A DNA stretch of 64,000 bases from Nocardioides glacieisoli. GTDB taxonomy: Bacteria; Actinomycetota; Actinomycetes; Propionibacteriales; Nocardioidaceae. The DNA lies in assembly GCF_004137245.1 (NCBI RefSeq), contig NZ_SDWS01000006.1, positions 276,826 to 340,825 of the forward strand, read 5' to 3'. The notes under the pieces were generated by a model, which saw only the letters and a program-made list of their open reading frames with translations, was not told the origin of the DNA and made no database searches. Of this stretch, positions 42,623 through 51,154 are shown piece after piece (position 1 is the first letter of the stretch; each line of letters opens with the position of its first letter). Position numbers and translations under genes: made by a program.

Positions 42623-44179
42623 TCAGACCATCTCCTTGACGAGGTCGAGGGGGGTCGGCTTGCCACCCGAGGGGCAGGAGACCTCCTTGGTCGCGCGGCC
42701 GTCGTTCATCACGATGATCCGGTCGGACATGCCGATCGCCTCCTCGAGGCTGTCGGCGAGCAGCACGGTGGCCACGCCGCTGTTGGCGAGCTCGCGCATC
42801 AGGCGGTAGACCTCGGAGCGGGCACCGATGTCGAGGCCGCGGGTCGGGTGGTCGAGGAGCAGCAGCCGGATGTCGCCGGCCACGAGCCACCTGGCCAGGA
42901 CGACCTTCTGCTGGTTGCCGCCCGACAGGCGCCCGATCTGGGTGCCGCGGTGCGGGGTGCGGATCGAGAGGCGCTCGATCCACTGGTCGACCAGGGTGGC
43001 CTGCTTCTTCGGGACCACCATCGGCCCGGTGCAGCGCGCCTTCTGCTTGGTCAGCATCATGTTGTCCGCGACCGACATCGGTCCGACCATGCCCTCGATC
43101 TTGCGCTCGGCGGGCACGTAGCCGACGCCGGACGCGACCGCACCGCGGGTCCCGGACAGGTCGAGCTTCTCGCCGTCCAGGGTGACCTCGCCGGACAGCG
43201 TCGGCTCGGCGCCGAACAGGGCCCGGCACACGTCCTCGCGTCCGGAGCCGTGCACGCCGACGATGCCGACGATCTCGCCGGCGCGGACCTCGAGGTCCAC
43301 GTCGCGGAAGGTGCTGCCCGACATGCTCTTCACGACCAGGCGTGGCCGGGCCGGCTCGTCGGAGTGCTCGGCGAGGCCCTCGTGGTAGTGGTCGTCGGAT
43401 CCCGTGGACCCGATCATCATCCGGTGCAGGTCAGCCGGCTCGGCGCCCGCGGTCGGCACCTCCCCCACCGACTGGCCGCCACGCAGCACGCTGACGCGGT
43501 CGCACACGTCGAGCACCTCGTCGAGGCGGTGCGAGACGAAGACGACGGACGCGAACTCGCGGAGCCGGCGCACCTGGGTGAAGAGGGTCTCGATCTCCGC
43601 CGACTCCAGCACCGAGGTGGGCTCGTCGAGGATGATCACGGGCGGGTTCGAGGTTCGCTCCTCGATGCGGAGCACCTTGGCGATCTCCACCATCTGGCGG
43701 TCGGCGAACGACAACGAGTCGGTGCGTGCGAGCGGGTCGATGTGGGAGCCGATCTTGTCGAGCTGCTCCTGCGCGAGCTTGCGCATGGTGTCCCAGCGGT
43801 AGATGCCGCGCCGGACTCCTGCCCCCTCGCTGCCGAGGACGATGTTCTCCGCAGCCGTCAGGTTGGGCACCAGCGACTGCTCCTGGAAGACCATCCCGAT
43901 GCCGTGGTCGGCGGCGTCGACGACACTGCGCAGCTTCACCTTCTCGCCGCGCACCCAGATCTCGCCGGCGTCGGGACGGACCAGGCCGACCAGCGCCTTG
44001 AGGAGGGTGGACTTGCCGGCGCCGTTCTCGCCGGCGAGGCCGAGCACCTCGTTCTGCCGCACGACCAGGTCGACGCCGTCGAGGGCCTTGACGCCCGGGT
44101 AGTGCTTCACCAGTCCGCGCACCTCGAGGGCGTTGACCGGGGCCGGGCCGTCCTGCAGGTTCGTGGTCACTGAGGTCAT
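42623..44179 (-). CDS. Sugar ABC transporter ATP-binding protein (RbsA/MglA type)
   Basis: A 518-residue protein with two nucleotide-binding halves, as in RbsA. First: Walker A GENGAGKST, Walker B VIILDEPTS. Second: a degenerate Walker A GVHGSGRED, as usual in this class, with the signature LSGGNQQKVVLARWL and Walker B LLLLDHPTRG. It energises import by the two permeases. ATG at 44179 lies four bases inside the next gene's stop (44176), so coupling is likely. Confidence 0.94.
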   Translation of the reverse strand: MTSVTTNLQDGPAPVNALEVRGLVKHYPGVKALDGVDLVVRQNEVLGLAGENGAGKSTLLKALVGLVRPDAGEIWVRGEKVKLRSVVDAADHGIGMVFQEQSLVPNLTAAENIVLGSEGAGVRRGIYRWDTMRKLAQEQLDKIGSHIDPLARTDSLSFADRQMVEIAKVLRIEERTSNPPVIILDEPTSVLESAEIETLFTQVRRLREFASVVFVSHRLDEVLDVCDRVSVLRGGQSVGEVPTAGAEPADLHRMMIGSTGSDDHYHEGLAEHSDEPARPRLVVKSMSGSTFRDVDLEVRAGEIVGIVGVHGSGREDVCRALFGAEPTLSGEVTLDGEKLDLSGTRGAVASGVGYVPAERKIEGMVGPMSVADNMMLTKQKARCTGPMVVPKKQATLVDQWIERLSIRTPHRGTQIGRLSGGNQQKVVLARWLVAGDIRLLLLDHPTRGLDIGARSEVYRLMRELANSGVATVLLADSLEEAIGMSDRIIVMNDGRATKEVSCPSGGKPTPLDLVKEMV

Positions 44180-45189
44180 TTGGTCACCTGGTTCCTACGA
44201 CGCTGGGGAAGGACGGCGGCGGAGACGGCCGCGACGACGATGAGGCCCTGTACACCGCCCTGCCAGTAGGGGCTGACCCCCACCTGGACGAGGCCGTTGG
44301 TGAGGACGGTGACGAGCAGCACGCCGACCGCGGAGTGGAGCACTCCCCCGCGACCGCCGGTGAGGAGGGTGCCGCCGACGACGGCGGCGGTGATCGCCGC
44401 GAAGTCGTAGCCCTTGCCCGCCTGCACGAGCCCCGCGCTGAGCTGGCTGGTGACCATCACGCCGGCGAGCCCGTAGAACGCACCGGCCAACGTGAACACG
44501 GCGACCTTGTAGGGGGCGACCTTCACGCCGGAGAGCGAGAGCACCTCCTCGGCGCCGCCGATGGCGTATGCGTAACGGCCCAGGCGCGAGTAGCGCTGGA
44601 TGAGCCAGCCCACGAGGACGCAGGCCACGGCGATCCAGGTCAGGTAGGCCAGGCCGAGGAAGCGGTTGACGGCCCACCCGCGCAGCATCTCGTCGGTGAT
44701 GTTGGGCTGCACACCGGCGAACATGAGGGTGGCGACACCGAGCCCGACGGCGGAGACGCCGAGCGTGGTCATGAACGACGGGACCCTCAGGCTCACCAGC
44801 GCCATCCCGCTGACGCAGCCGAGGCCCGCGCCGAGCAGGACCGCGACCAGGATCCCGAGCAGTCCCCACGCGTTGTCGTTCCTGTTGTTGGCGACGAGGA
44901 GCGCGACCGCGATCGCGGAGGCGCCCATCACGCCGGGGACCGAGAGGTCGATCGAGCCCATCATCAGCACGAAGGTGATGCCGCAGGCCACGACGGCGAG
45001 GACCGCCGCTGCGTCCAGGATGTTCTGCACGTTGCCGACCGTGCGGAAGTCCGAGCTCAGGGCTGCGAAGACTGCGAAGATCACGACCAGCGCGATCGGA
45101 GGTCCGGCGTCCAGGAGGGACACCCCCCGCCGAGGCCGGGGGCGCGGCGGGACCACCACGTCGGTGTCGGCCTTGGCGGGGGATGTCAT
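44176..45189 (-). CDS. Sugar ABC transporter permease (RbsC type), first copy
   Basis: A 337-residue permease. Same family as the second copy: MMGSIDLSVPGVMGASAI, VPSFMTTLGVSAVG, and VVGGTLLTGGRGGVLHSAV. The ATG at 45189 is the probable start; a GTG at 45195 would overlap the binding-protein stop (GTGA), so either start is possible. Two different permeases imply a heterodimeric channel. Confidence 0.92.
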   Translation of the reverse strand: MTSPAKADTDVVVPPRPRPRRGVSLLDAGPPIALVVIFAVFAALSSDFRTVGNVQNILDAAAVLAVVACGITFVLMMGSIDLSVPGVMGASAIAVALLVANNRNDNAWGLLGILVAVLLGAGLGCVSGMALVSLRVPSFMTTLGVSAVGLGVATLMFAGVQPNITDEMLRGWAVNRFLGLAYLTWIAVACVLVGWLIQRYSRLGRYAYAIGGAEEVLSLSGVKVAPYKVAVFTLAGAFYGLAGVMVTSQLSAGLVQAGKGYDFAAITAAVVGGTLLTGGRGGVLHSAVGVLLVTVLTNGLVQVGVSPYWQGGVQGLIVVAAVSAAVLPQRRRNQVTK

Positions 45190-45191
45190 GG

Positions 45192-46274
45192 TCACGAGAT
45201 GGCGCCCTGCGAGCGGCTGAAGACGTTGTCGCACTCGAAGTCGGCTTCGTCGACCTCCGGGGAGGTGAAGTCGCCGACGTTGTCGCCGGTGATCAGGAAC
45301 TGCTCGGCGAACCAGGCACGGTCCTCGTCGGCGATGTCGTCGACGGAGAGCTCACCGGTGGCCACGCAGTAGCCGATCGCCAGGCCGATGCCACCCTGCC
45401 ACGGGCCGTCGGAGGAGACGGTCGCGGTCATGGTGCCGTCGCCGATGGCGGTCAGCGCGTCCGGGACCGCGTCGATGCCGACGACCGCGACGTCGTCACG
45501 GCCCGCCTGCTCGAGAGCGGCGAGGGCGCCGAGCGCCATGTCGTCGTTGGCGGCCCAGATGCCCTTGATGTCGTCGCCGTGCTTGGTGAGCAGCGTCTTG
45601 GTGACCGCGAGCGCCTCGTCACGCGAGAAGTTGGCGGTCTGCTGGTCGAGCAGCTCGACGTCGGGGTTGGCCTCCAGCGACGCCTCGAGACCGGCGAAGC
45701 GGTCCTTGGCGGCACCGGTGTCCAGGATGCCCTGGAGGGCGATGATGCCGCCCGAGCCGCCGATGGCCTCGGCAAGGGCGTCGCCGATCTGCTGGCCCGA
45801 CTCCACACCGTTGTAGGTGATGTGGCTCAGCCACTGGTCGTAGTCGGTGACGTTGACGTCGGCCGGCTTGTTCCACTGGGTGACGAGGTAGGCGCCGGCC
45901 TCCTGGGCACCCTCGACGATCGGCAGGGTGTCCGAGTCGCCGTTGGGCAGGATGTTCATCACGAGGCACTCGGTGTCGCCGGCGAGGAGCTGGGTGATCT
46001 GCTCCTGCTGCTTGGTCGAGTCGCCGTCGTAGGTCAGGCGGTCCTGGGAGAGACCGACCTGCTCGGCGAAGGCGTCGCCGCCGTCGAGCCACGCGGCCTC
46101 GTAGGGGTTGGACTCGTTGCGCACCTGGCCCACGAGGACGACGTCCTCGGGGGCGCAGCCGCCGGCCTCGGCACCGCCGCCGGCCCCGCCGGCCTCTTCG
46201 CTGCACCCGGTGAGGGCGGCAGCGGCCAGGGTCAGGCCGATGACTGCGGCAGTGGGTCGGGAGATGGACTTCAT
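45192..46274 (-). CDS. Sugar ABC transporter substrate-binding lipoprotein
   Basis: A 360-residue lipoprotein. Signal peptide ending in the lipobox LTGC (MKSISRPTAAVIGLTLAAAA then LTGCSEE), then a periplasmic-binding-protein type I (RbsB-like) fold: VVLVGQVRNESNPYEAAWLD, WAANDDMALGALAALEQAG, VVGIDAVPDALTAI. The ATG at 46274 follows GAGGATC. Likely ligand is a uronate-derived sugar acid, judging by the kduI/kduD neighbours. First gene of the transporter set, 128 bases from kduD. Confidence 0.92.
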   Translation of the reverse strand: MKSISRPTAAVIGLTLAAAALTGCSEEAGGAGGGAEAGGCAPEDVVLVGQVRNESNPYEAAWLDGGDAFAEQVGLSQDRLTYDGDSTKQQEQITQLLAGDTECLVMNILPNGDSDTLPIVEGAQEAGAYLVTQWNKPADVNVTDYDQWLSHITYNGVESGQQIGDALAEAIGGSGGIIALQGILDTGAAKDRFAGLEASLEANPDVELLDQQTANFSRDEALAVTKTLLTKHGDDIKGIWAANDDMALGALAALEQAGRDDVAVVGIDAVPDALTAIGDGTMTATVSSDGPWQGGIGLAIGYCVATGELSVDDIADEDRAWFAEQFLITGDNVGDFTSPEVDEADFECDNVFSRSQGAIS

Positions 46275-46401
46275 GGTGATCCTCATTCTCTTCGGTGCCG
46301 CGTAACGGCGGGTGGGACTGAGCTGGATGTGAGCTGGTGGTGCCCCGAGGAGTGCGTCGTACGGGTCGTGCGTGTGCGGTCTGGGGTGGGGGAAGCAGTG
46401 G

Positions 46402-47172
46402 TCAGCGGGCCATCCAGCCGCCGTCGACGACCAGGACGTGGCCGTTGACGTAGTCGGCTGCGGACGAGCTGAGGAAGACGGCGGTGCCGGCGATGTCGTC
46501 GGCGCTGCCCCACCGACCGGCGGGGATCCGCTCGAGGATCGACCGGGCACGGTCGGGGTCCTCGCGCAGCGCCGTGGTGTTGTCGGTGGCGATGTAGCCG
46601 GGGGCGATGGCGTTGACCTGCACGCCGTGGGGACCCCACTCGTTGGCGAGGGCCTTGGTGAGGCCGGCGACGGCGTGCTTGCTGGCGGCGTACGACGCCA
46701 CGCGGATGCCGCCCTGGAAGGTCAGCAGGCTGGCGATGCTGACGACCTTGCCGTGGCCGCGCGCGACCATGGTGCGACCGACCTGCTGGGTGAGGAGGAA
46801 GACGCCGTTGAGGTTGACGTCGAGCACGCGCTCCCAGTCCTCGCGGGCGAGGTCCACGGTGTCCTGGCGGTCGATGGTGCCGGCGTTGTTGACCAGGACG
46901 TCGACCTGCCGCGACGCGGCGAGCTCGGCGCCCACGCGCTCGACGGCGGCGAGGTCGCCCATGTCGAGCTCGACCACGTCGACCTTGCCACCGAGCCCGA
47001 CGACCGCCTCGCGGGTCGCGTCGTTGCTGCCCGGCCGTCCGACGAGGACGACCTCGGCACCGGCGCGGGTCAGGCCGAGCGCGATCGCCCGGCCGATGCC
47101 GCGACTGGCACCGGTCACCACCGCGCACCTGCCGTGCAGGTCGAACGGTGAGGAGGGGGTCGACTCGGTCAC
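46402..47172 (-). CDS. kduD: 2-dehydro-3-deoxy-D-gluconate 5-dehydrogenase (SDR)
   Basis: A 256-residue SDR. Glycine motif TGASRGIG, NNAG, and the catalytic SYAASKHAVAGL with Tyr and Lys in place. Context with KduI gives KduD, which reduces 2,5-diketo-3-deoxygluconate to 2-keto-3-deoxygluconate, the KdgK substrate. GTG at 47172 overlaps the kduI stop by four bases (GTGA). Sequence alone would allow another SDR; the neighbours decide. Confidence 0.88.
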   Translation of the reverse strand: MTESTPSSPFDLHGRCAVVTGASRGIGRAIALGLTRAGAEVVLVGRPGSNDATREAVVGLGGKVDVVELDMGDLAAVERVGAELAASRQVDVLVNNAGTIDRQDTVDLAREDWERVLDVNLNGVFLLTQQVGRTMVARGHGKVVSIASLLTFQGGIRVASYAASKHAVAGLTKALANEWGPHGVQVNAIAPGYIATDNTTALREDPDRARSILERIPAGRWGSADDIAGTAVFLSSSAADYVNGHVLVVDGGWMAR

Positions 47173-47987
47173 AGGTCCCCCACCGCGACGGGGCTCAGGT
47201 CGGTGTAGACGTTGTTCTCGCCGGCCATCGCCCAGATGAAGGCGTAGGAGCCGGTGCCGGCGCCGGAGTGGATGGACCACGGCGGGGAGATGACGGCCTC
47301 GCGGTTGCCGACGACGAGGTGGCGCGTCGAGCCGGGCTCGCCCATGAAGTGGAAGACCCGGTCGTCCTCGGCGAGGTCGACGTAGCAGTAGACCTCGGTG
47401 CGCCGCGGGTGCAGGTGGGGCGGGAACGTGTTCCACACCGAGCCGTTGGCGATCACGGTGACGCCGAACTGCAGCACCGCGGTCTGGAGCTCCTGGCCCC
47501 AGGCGTAGCGGAAGAGGCTGCGCTCGTTGGCGGAGTCGGACGAGCCGAGCGCGACGGGCTCGACCTCGCTGTGGCTGAGCAGCTGGGAGGGGTACGTCGC
47601 GTGGGCGGGCGCGGAGACGAAGTAGAAGGCAGCCTCGGCGCCGGCGAAGGCGACGTCGCTCCCCCGGCCCACGAAGAGGCCGTCGAGGTGCTCGAGCTCG
47701 AACTTGTCGCCGTCCACGAGGACGTGGCCGGCCCCGCCGACGTTGATGACGCCGAGCTCGCGGCCGACGAGGTGGGACTCGGTGCCGAGGACCTCCGTGA
47801 AGGCCGGCAGGTCGAGCTGGCCGGTGCCGGGCACCGCACCACCGACGAGGAGCCGGTCGTCGTGGGTGTAGGTGGCGCGCACCTCGCCGTCCACGAAGAG
47901 GTCCTGGACCAGGTAGTTGTCGCGCAGGTCAGCCGTGGTGGCAGTCTCCGCACTGGTCGGAGCTGTCGAGTATCGGACCTGGATCAA
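47169..47987 (-). CDS. kduI: 5-keto-4-deoxyuronate isomerase
   Basis: A 272-residue cupin-like isomerase converting 5-keto-4-deoxyuronate (from unsaturated uronates) to 2,5-diketo-3-deoxygluconate. Very clear family sequence: RELGVINVGGAGHVLVDG, APAHATYPSQ, HLHPRRTEVYCY (metal His/Glu), and ISPPWSIHSGAGTGSYAFIW. I prefer a TTG start at 47987: AAGGGG lies 6 bases upstream and the sequence then aligns to the N-terminus of E. coli KduI. A frame open to 48059 adds unrelated sequence across the operator. Confidence 0.92.
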   Translation of the reverse strand: MIQVRYSTAPTSAETATTADLRDNYLVQDLFVDGEVRATYTHDDRLLVGGAVPGTGQLDLPAFTEVLGTESHLVGRELGVINVGGAGHVLVDGDKFELEHLDGLFVGRGSDVAFAGAEAAFYFVSAPAHATYPSQLLSHSEVEPVALGSSDSANERSLFRYAWGQELQTAVLQFGVTVIANGSVWNTFPPHLHPRRTEVYCYVDLAEDDRVFHFMGEPGSTRHLVVGNREAVISPPWSIHSGAGTGSYAFIWAMAGENNVYTDLSPVAVGDL

Positions 47988-48002
47988 CGGAAACCCCTTG
48001 GT

Positions 48003-48033
48003 TTGTGAACTGCGTTCGTACTTGTGAACTGCG
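48003..48033. promoter_or_regulatory. Two direct repeats before kduI/IclR
   Basis: TTGTGAACTGCG occurs at 48003-48014 and 48022-48033, 19 bases apart, in the divergent kduI/IclR gap. GAACTGCGTTC within the first is an imperfect palindrome. A looser TATGCGAACT is at about 48088. These fit an IclR-type operator for the uronate operon. Confidence 0.6.
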
Positions 48034-48153
48034 AGGACCATACGGGTGACTGCCGTCACAGGTCAAGGGGTTGAATTCTGGTCCATGTATGCGAACTCGG
48101 CTAGAGTCACCCCAGCGGGGCCGGGGGCCTCGACCGACCACAGGAGCACGCCC

Positions 48154-48954
48154 ATGAGTCCAGCCGTCCAGCAGCAGGAGCTCGCCGCACCCGCGGCGGC
48201 CGGTCCGGTGAAGTCCGCAGCGCGTGCGCTCGACCTCCTCGACGAGATCGCCGCCCACGGTCCCGGCACCCAGCTCCAGCTCTCGACCCGGCTGAGCATC
48301 CCCAAGAGCAGCCTCCACGCGCTGCTGCGCACGATGGTCGACCGCGGCTGGCTCCAGACCGACCCGACCGGCAGCGTCTACCAGCTCGGCATCCACTCCC
48401 TCGTGGTCAGCTCGGCCTACCTCGACGGCGACCCCGTCCTGGCCCGCGCCACGTCGGTGCTCGACGAGGTGGCCGGCGCCACCGGGGAGACCGTGCACCT
48501 GGGCCGCCTCGACGGCCCCGACGTCATCTACACCGCCAAGCGCGAGTCGGCGCACCCGCTGCGGATGCACTCGGCCGTCGGGCGCCGGCTGCCGGCCTAC
48601 GCCACCTCGCTGGGCCGCGCCCTCCTCGCCGAGATGCCGGTCGAGGACCGCGGCGCGATGGTCCCCGAGCACATCAGCGCGATCACGCCCAACACCACGA
48701 CCGACAAGGACGCGGTGCTCGAGATCATCGACCGCGCGGCCTACCAGGGCTACGCGACCGAGAGCGAGGAGTCGTGCATGGGCGTGCGCTGCTTCGGCGT
48801 CGCGCTCCCCTTCACCCACCACGCGGTCGACGCACTCAGCGTCGCGGTGCCGATCAGCCGCCTCGGCGACGGTCGCGAGGACCTCATCATCGAGACGCTG
48901 CTCAGCGTCAAGGCGCGCCTCGCGGCGGTGCACGGCAACAGCCTGGTGCGCTAG
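48154..48954 (+). CDS. IclR-family regulator
   Basis: A 266-residue IclR protein: N-terminal winged HTH (AARALDLLDEIAAHG; LSIPKSSLHALLRTMVDRGW) and C-terminal GAF-like effector domain (LPAYATSLGRALLAEM; ITPNTTTDKDAVLEII). It is divergent from kduI and likely controls the uronate operon as KdgR-type IclR proteins do. ATG at 48154 after AGGAGC. The last bases overlap the convergent LysR gene by four bases. Its ligand could be KDG or a related intermediate. Confidence 0.9.
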   Translation: MSPAVQQQELAAPAAAGPVKSAARALDLLDEIAAHGPGTQLQLSTRLSIPKSSLHALLRTMVDRGWLQTDPTGSVYQLGIHSLVVSSAYLDGDPVLARATSVLDEVAGATGETVHLGRLDGPDVIYTAKRESAHPLRMHSAVGRRLPAYATSLGRALLAEMPVEDRGAMVPEHISAITPNTTTDKDAVLEIIDRAAYQGYATESEESCMGVRCFGVALPFTHHAVDALSVAVPISRLGDGREDLIIETLLSVKARLAAVHGNSLVR

Positions 48955-49814
48955 CCGCCGGCCAGTCTCTTCACCACCGCCCGCAGCGGCGGCCAGCTGT
49001 CGCGTCCGCGGCGGGTGACGGCGTACGCCCTGAGGTGCACGCCGCCGTCGCCCAGCCGCACCACGCTCACCCCGCGCCGCGACGCGCGCCCGCGGGGCAG
49101 CAGGGCGACGCCGCGGCCGTCGACGACCAGGTCGTCGACGAGCTCGAGCGAGTCGATGCGGTGCACCACCCGCGGGACGAATCCGGCGCGTGCCGTCAGC
49201 GAGCGGAGCGCGCGCTCGTCGGCGACGTGGCGGGAGTTCACGATCCAGTCGCGGTCGGCGAGGTCGGCCATCACCAGCCGGCGGTCGCGCGTCGGCACGC
49301 CCACTCCCCACTCGCGCGTCCACAGCGGCGTGACCTCGTGGTCGTCGCGCCACTCCGCGGGTGCGAGGTCGTAGTCGTAGACTAGGGCCAGGTCGACCTC
49401 GTCGCGCGCGAGCAGGTCGAACGACTCCGGCGGCTCGTGCTCGAGGATCCGCACGTCGATGCCGGGGTGGGCGGTGCGGAGGTCGTCGATCGCCGGGACG
49501 AGCGAGGTGCGGATCGCCGAAGCGAACCCGGCCACGCGGAGCACGCCGACCGGTTCGGCTCCCGGGTCGAGGTCGAGGCGCGCGGACTCCACCGCGGCGA
49601 GGATGGTCACGGCGTGGTCGGCGAGCCGTCGACCCGCCGGGGTCAGCCGGACCCGCCGGCCGTCCGGCTCCACGAGGGGCGTGCGCACGTCGCGGGCCAG
49701 GGCCGCGATGCCCTGGGAGACGCTCGACGTCGTGGTGCCGAGGGCGTCGGCGACCTCGTGCATCGAGCCGAGGCGGGCGAGCTCGAGAAGCATGCGAAGG
49801 CGACGGACGTCCAT
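48951..49814 (-). CDS. LysR-family transcriptional regulator
   Basis: A 287-residue LysR protein with HTH at the N-terminus ([31 protein letters not shown]) and the PBP2-like effector domain. It is divergent from a DMT transporter gene, the usual arrangement for LysR control of an EamA-type exporter. The ligand is unknown. A GTCCAC/GTGGAC inverted repeat lies between the two genes. Confidence 0.9.
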   Translation of the reverse strand: MDVRRLRMLLELARLGSMHEVADALGTTTSSVSQGIAALARDVRTPLVEPDGRRVRLTPAGRRLADHAVTILAAVESARLDLDPGAEPVGVLRVAGFASAIRTSLVPAIDDLRTAHPGIDVRILEHEPPESFDLLARDEVDLALVYDYDLAPAEWRDDHEVTPLWTREWGVGVPTRDRRLVMADLADRDWIVNSRHVADERALRSLTARAGFVPRVVHRIDSLELVDDLVVDGRGVALLPRGRASRRGVSVVRLGDGGVHLRAYAVTRRGRDSWPPLRAVVKRLAGG

Positions 49815-49845
49815 GGGGTCATTGTGCTGATCCGACGAACGAACT

Positions 49846-49866
49846 GTCCACCAAACTCACGTGGAC
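49846..49866. promoter_or_regulatory. Inverted repeat in LysR/EamA gap
   Basis: GTCCAC (49846-49851) and GTGGAC (49861-49866) flank nine bases in the 83-base divergent gap, as expected of a LysR box. Six-base arms are short, so support is moderate. Confidence 0.4.
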
Positions 49867-49897
49867 GCGAACGGTCCCGATCACCTTCACTGGGCGC

Positions 49898-50896
49898 ATG
49901 ACCCGCTCCCCCGCGCGCACCGGCGCCTCGATGGCCGTCGCCGCCATGCTCTGCGTCCAGCTCGGACTCGCTGCCTCGGTCGGCCTCATCGACGACCTCG
50001 GCACGTCCGGCGCGGCCTGGCTGCGCCTCGTCTGGGCCGGCATCCTGCTGCTGGCCATCGTCCGTCCGCGGGTGCGCGACTACAGCCGCGAGGCCCTCGT
50101 CGCCGGGACGGCTCTCGGCGTCGTCACCGCCGGCGTGACGATCCTCTTCATGGGTGCGGTGGCACGGCTGCCGCTCGGCACGGCCAGTGCGCTGGAGTTC
50201 CTCGGCCCGCTGACGGTCGCCGTCGTGCGGAGCCGCGGCACGGGGCGCGCCTGGGCCCTGCTCGCCGCCGCGGGCGTCGTGTGCCTGACCCAGCCGTGGA
50301 CCGGCGACGCGGACCCGGTCGGCGTGGCCCTCGCCCTCGGCGCGGCCGTGTGCTGGGCGGCCTACATCCTGCTGACGCAGCGCGTCGGCGACGCCGTGAG
50401 CGGACTGGGCGGCCTGGCGATCTCGATGCCGGTCGCCGCCCTGGTCGCCACCTTCGTGGCCGGACCGGGCGTCGTCGACCACCTCACCCCGCAGCTGCTG
50501 CTCTACGGCCTCGGGCTGGCGATCCTGCTGCCGGTCGTGCCGTTCGCCCTGGAGCTGATGGCGCTGCGCCGGCTCACCACGGGCGCGTTCGGCACGCTGA
50601 TGGCGCTCGAGCCCGCCTTCGCGCTGGCCATCGGGTTCCTCGCCCTCAGCCAGGTGCCCAACGGGCTGGCCGTCGCCGGCATCGCGTTCGTCGTCGCGGC
50701 CGGGATCGGCGCCGAGCGCAGCGGCTCACGGCACGAGGGCGGGGATCCTCGGCTCGAAGAGCGGGCGGCGGTCGACGTCGTCGCGACCGGGTCGGACGAA
50801 CTCGAAGCTGGCGGCGGTGACCACCACCCAGTCGCCGGGCCGGGTGTCCTGGCCGAGGACCGGGTCGACCACGTCGGCGTACGCCTCCAGCAGTGA
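49898..50896 (+). CDS. EamA/DMT-family transporter with extended tail
   Basis: A 332-residue membrane protein with ten helices and the EamA pattern, two five-helix halves ([35 protein letters not shown]). Such proteins export amino acids or metabolites, partner unknown. The last ~60 residues after the tenth helix (from GAERSGSR) are hydrophilic and unlike the family. This part lies on top of the opposite-strand gene at 50726-51154, an overlap of 171 bases. Possibly the natural stop was lost by mutation. ATG at 49898. Confidence 0.85.
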   Translation: MTRSPARTGASMAVAAMLCVQLGLAASVGLIDDLGTSGAAWLRLVWAGILLLAIVRPRVRDYSREALVAGTALGVVTAGVTILFMGAVARLPLGTASALEFLGPLTVAVVRSRGTGRAWALLAAAGVVCLTQPWTGDADPVGVALALGAAVCWAAYILLTQRVGDAVSGLGGLAISMPVAALVATFVAGPGVVDHLTPQLLLYGLGLAILLPVVPFALELMALRRLTTGAFGTLMALEPAFALAIGFLALSQVPNGLAVAGIAFVVAAGIGAERSGSRHEGGDPRLEERAAVDVVATGSDELEAGGGDHHPVAGPGVLAEDRVDHVGVRLQQ

Positions 50897-51154
50897 CTCC
50901 ACGCAGTCGACGTGGCTCGGCGGGAAGTGGAACGACAGCCGGTCCAGCTCGCGTCGCGAGCCGACGAACGCCAGCGGCCGGCCCAGCGTCGCGCCGCAGA
51001 CGCCGCACACCCGGCTGAGCGCGCACTGGGTGACCCGTCGCTTGTCGAGGTCGCGGACCGTGGCACCGACCTCGGTGCCGGCGGCGAACGGCACCGGCAC
51101 GCCGTACGCCGGATCGGTGGGGAGCTCGTCGAACGAGCGAGGAGCGGCGTCCAT
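50726..51154 (-). CDS. Small protein with a zinc-ribbon-like Cys/His set
   Basis: A 142-residue protein. CGVC at 50-53, a further Cys44, and HVDC at 81-84 form a CxxC...HxxC arrangement, typical of a small metal-binding site; family not recognised. The ATG at 51154 shares one base with the desaturase stop (TGATG) and so is translationally coupled to desaturase 2. Its last 171 bases overlap the convergent EamA gene. A role in lipid unsaturation is possible from context only. Confidence 0.65.
   Translation of the reverse strand: MDAAPRSFDELPTDPAYGVPVPFAAGTEVGATVRDLDKRRVTQCALSRVCGVCGATLGRPLAFVGSRRELDRLSFHFPPSHVDCVESLLEAYADVVDPVLGQDTRPGDWVVVTAASFEFVRPGRDDVDRRPLFEPRIPALVP

Noticed and set aside
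40186..42639. A long open frame opposite the aldehyde dehydrogenase and permease
   Set aside because: Same antisense pattern; the minus-strand genes show full catalytic and membrane motifs.
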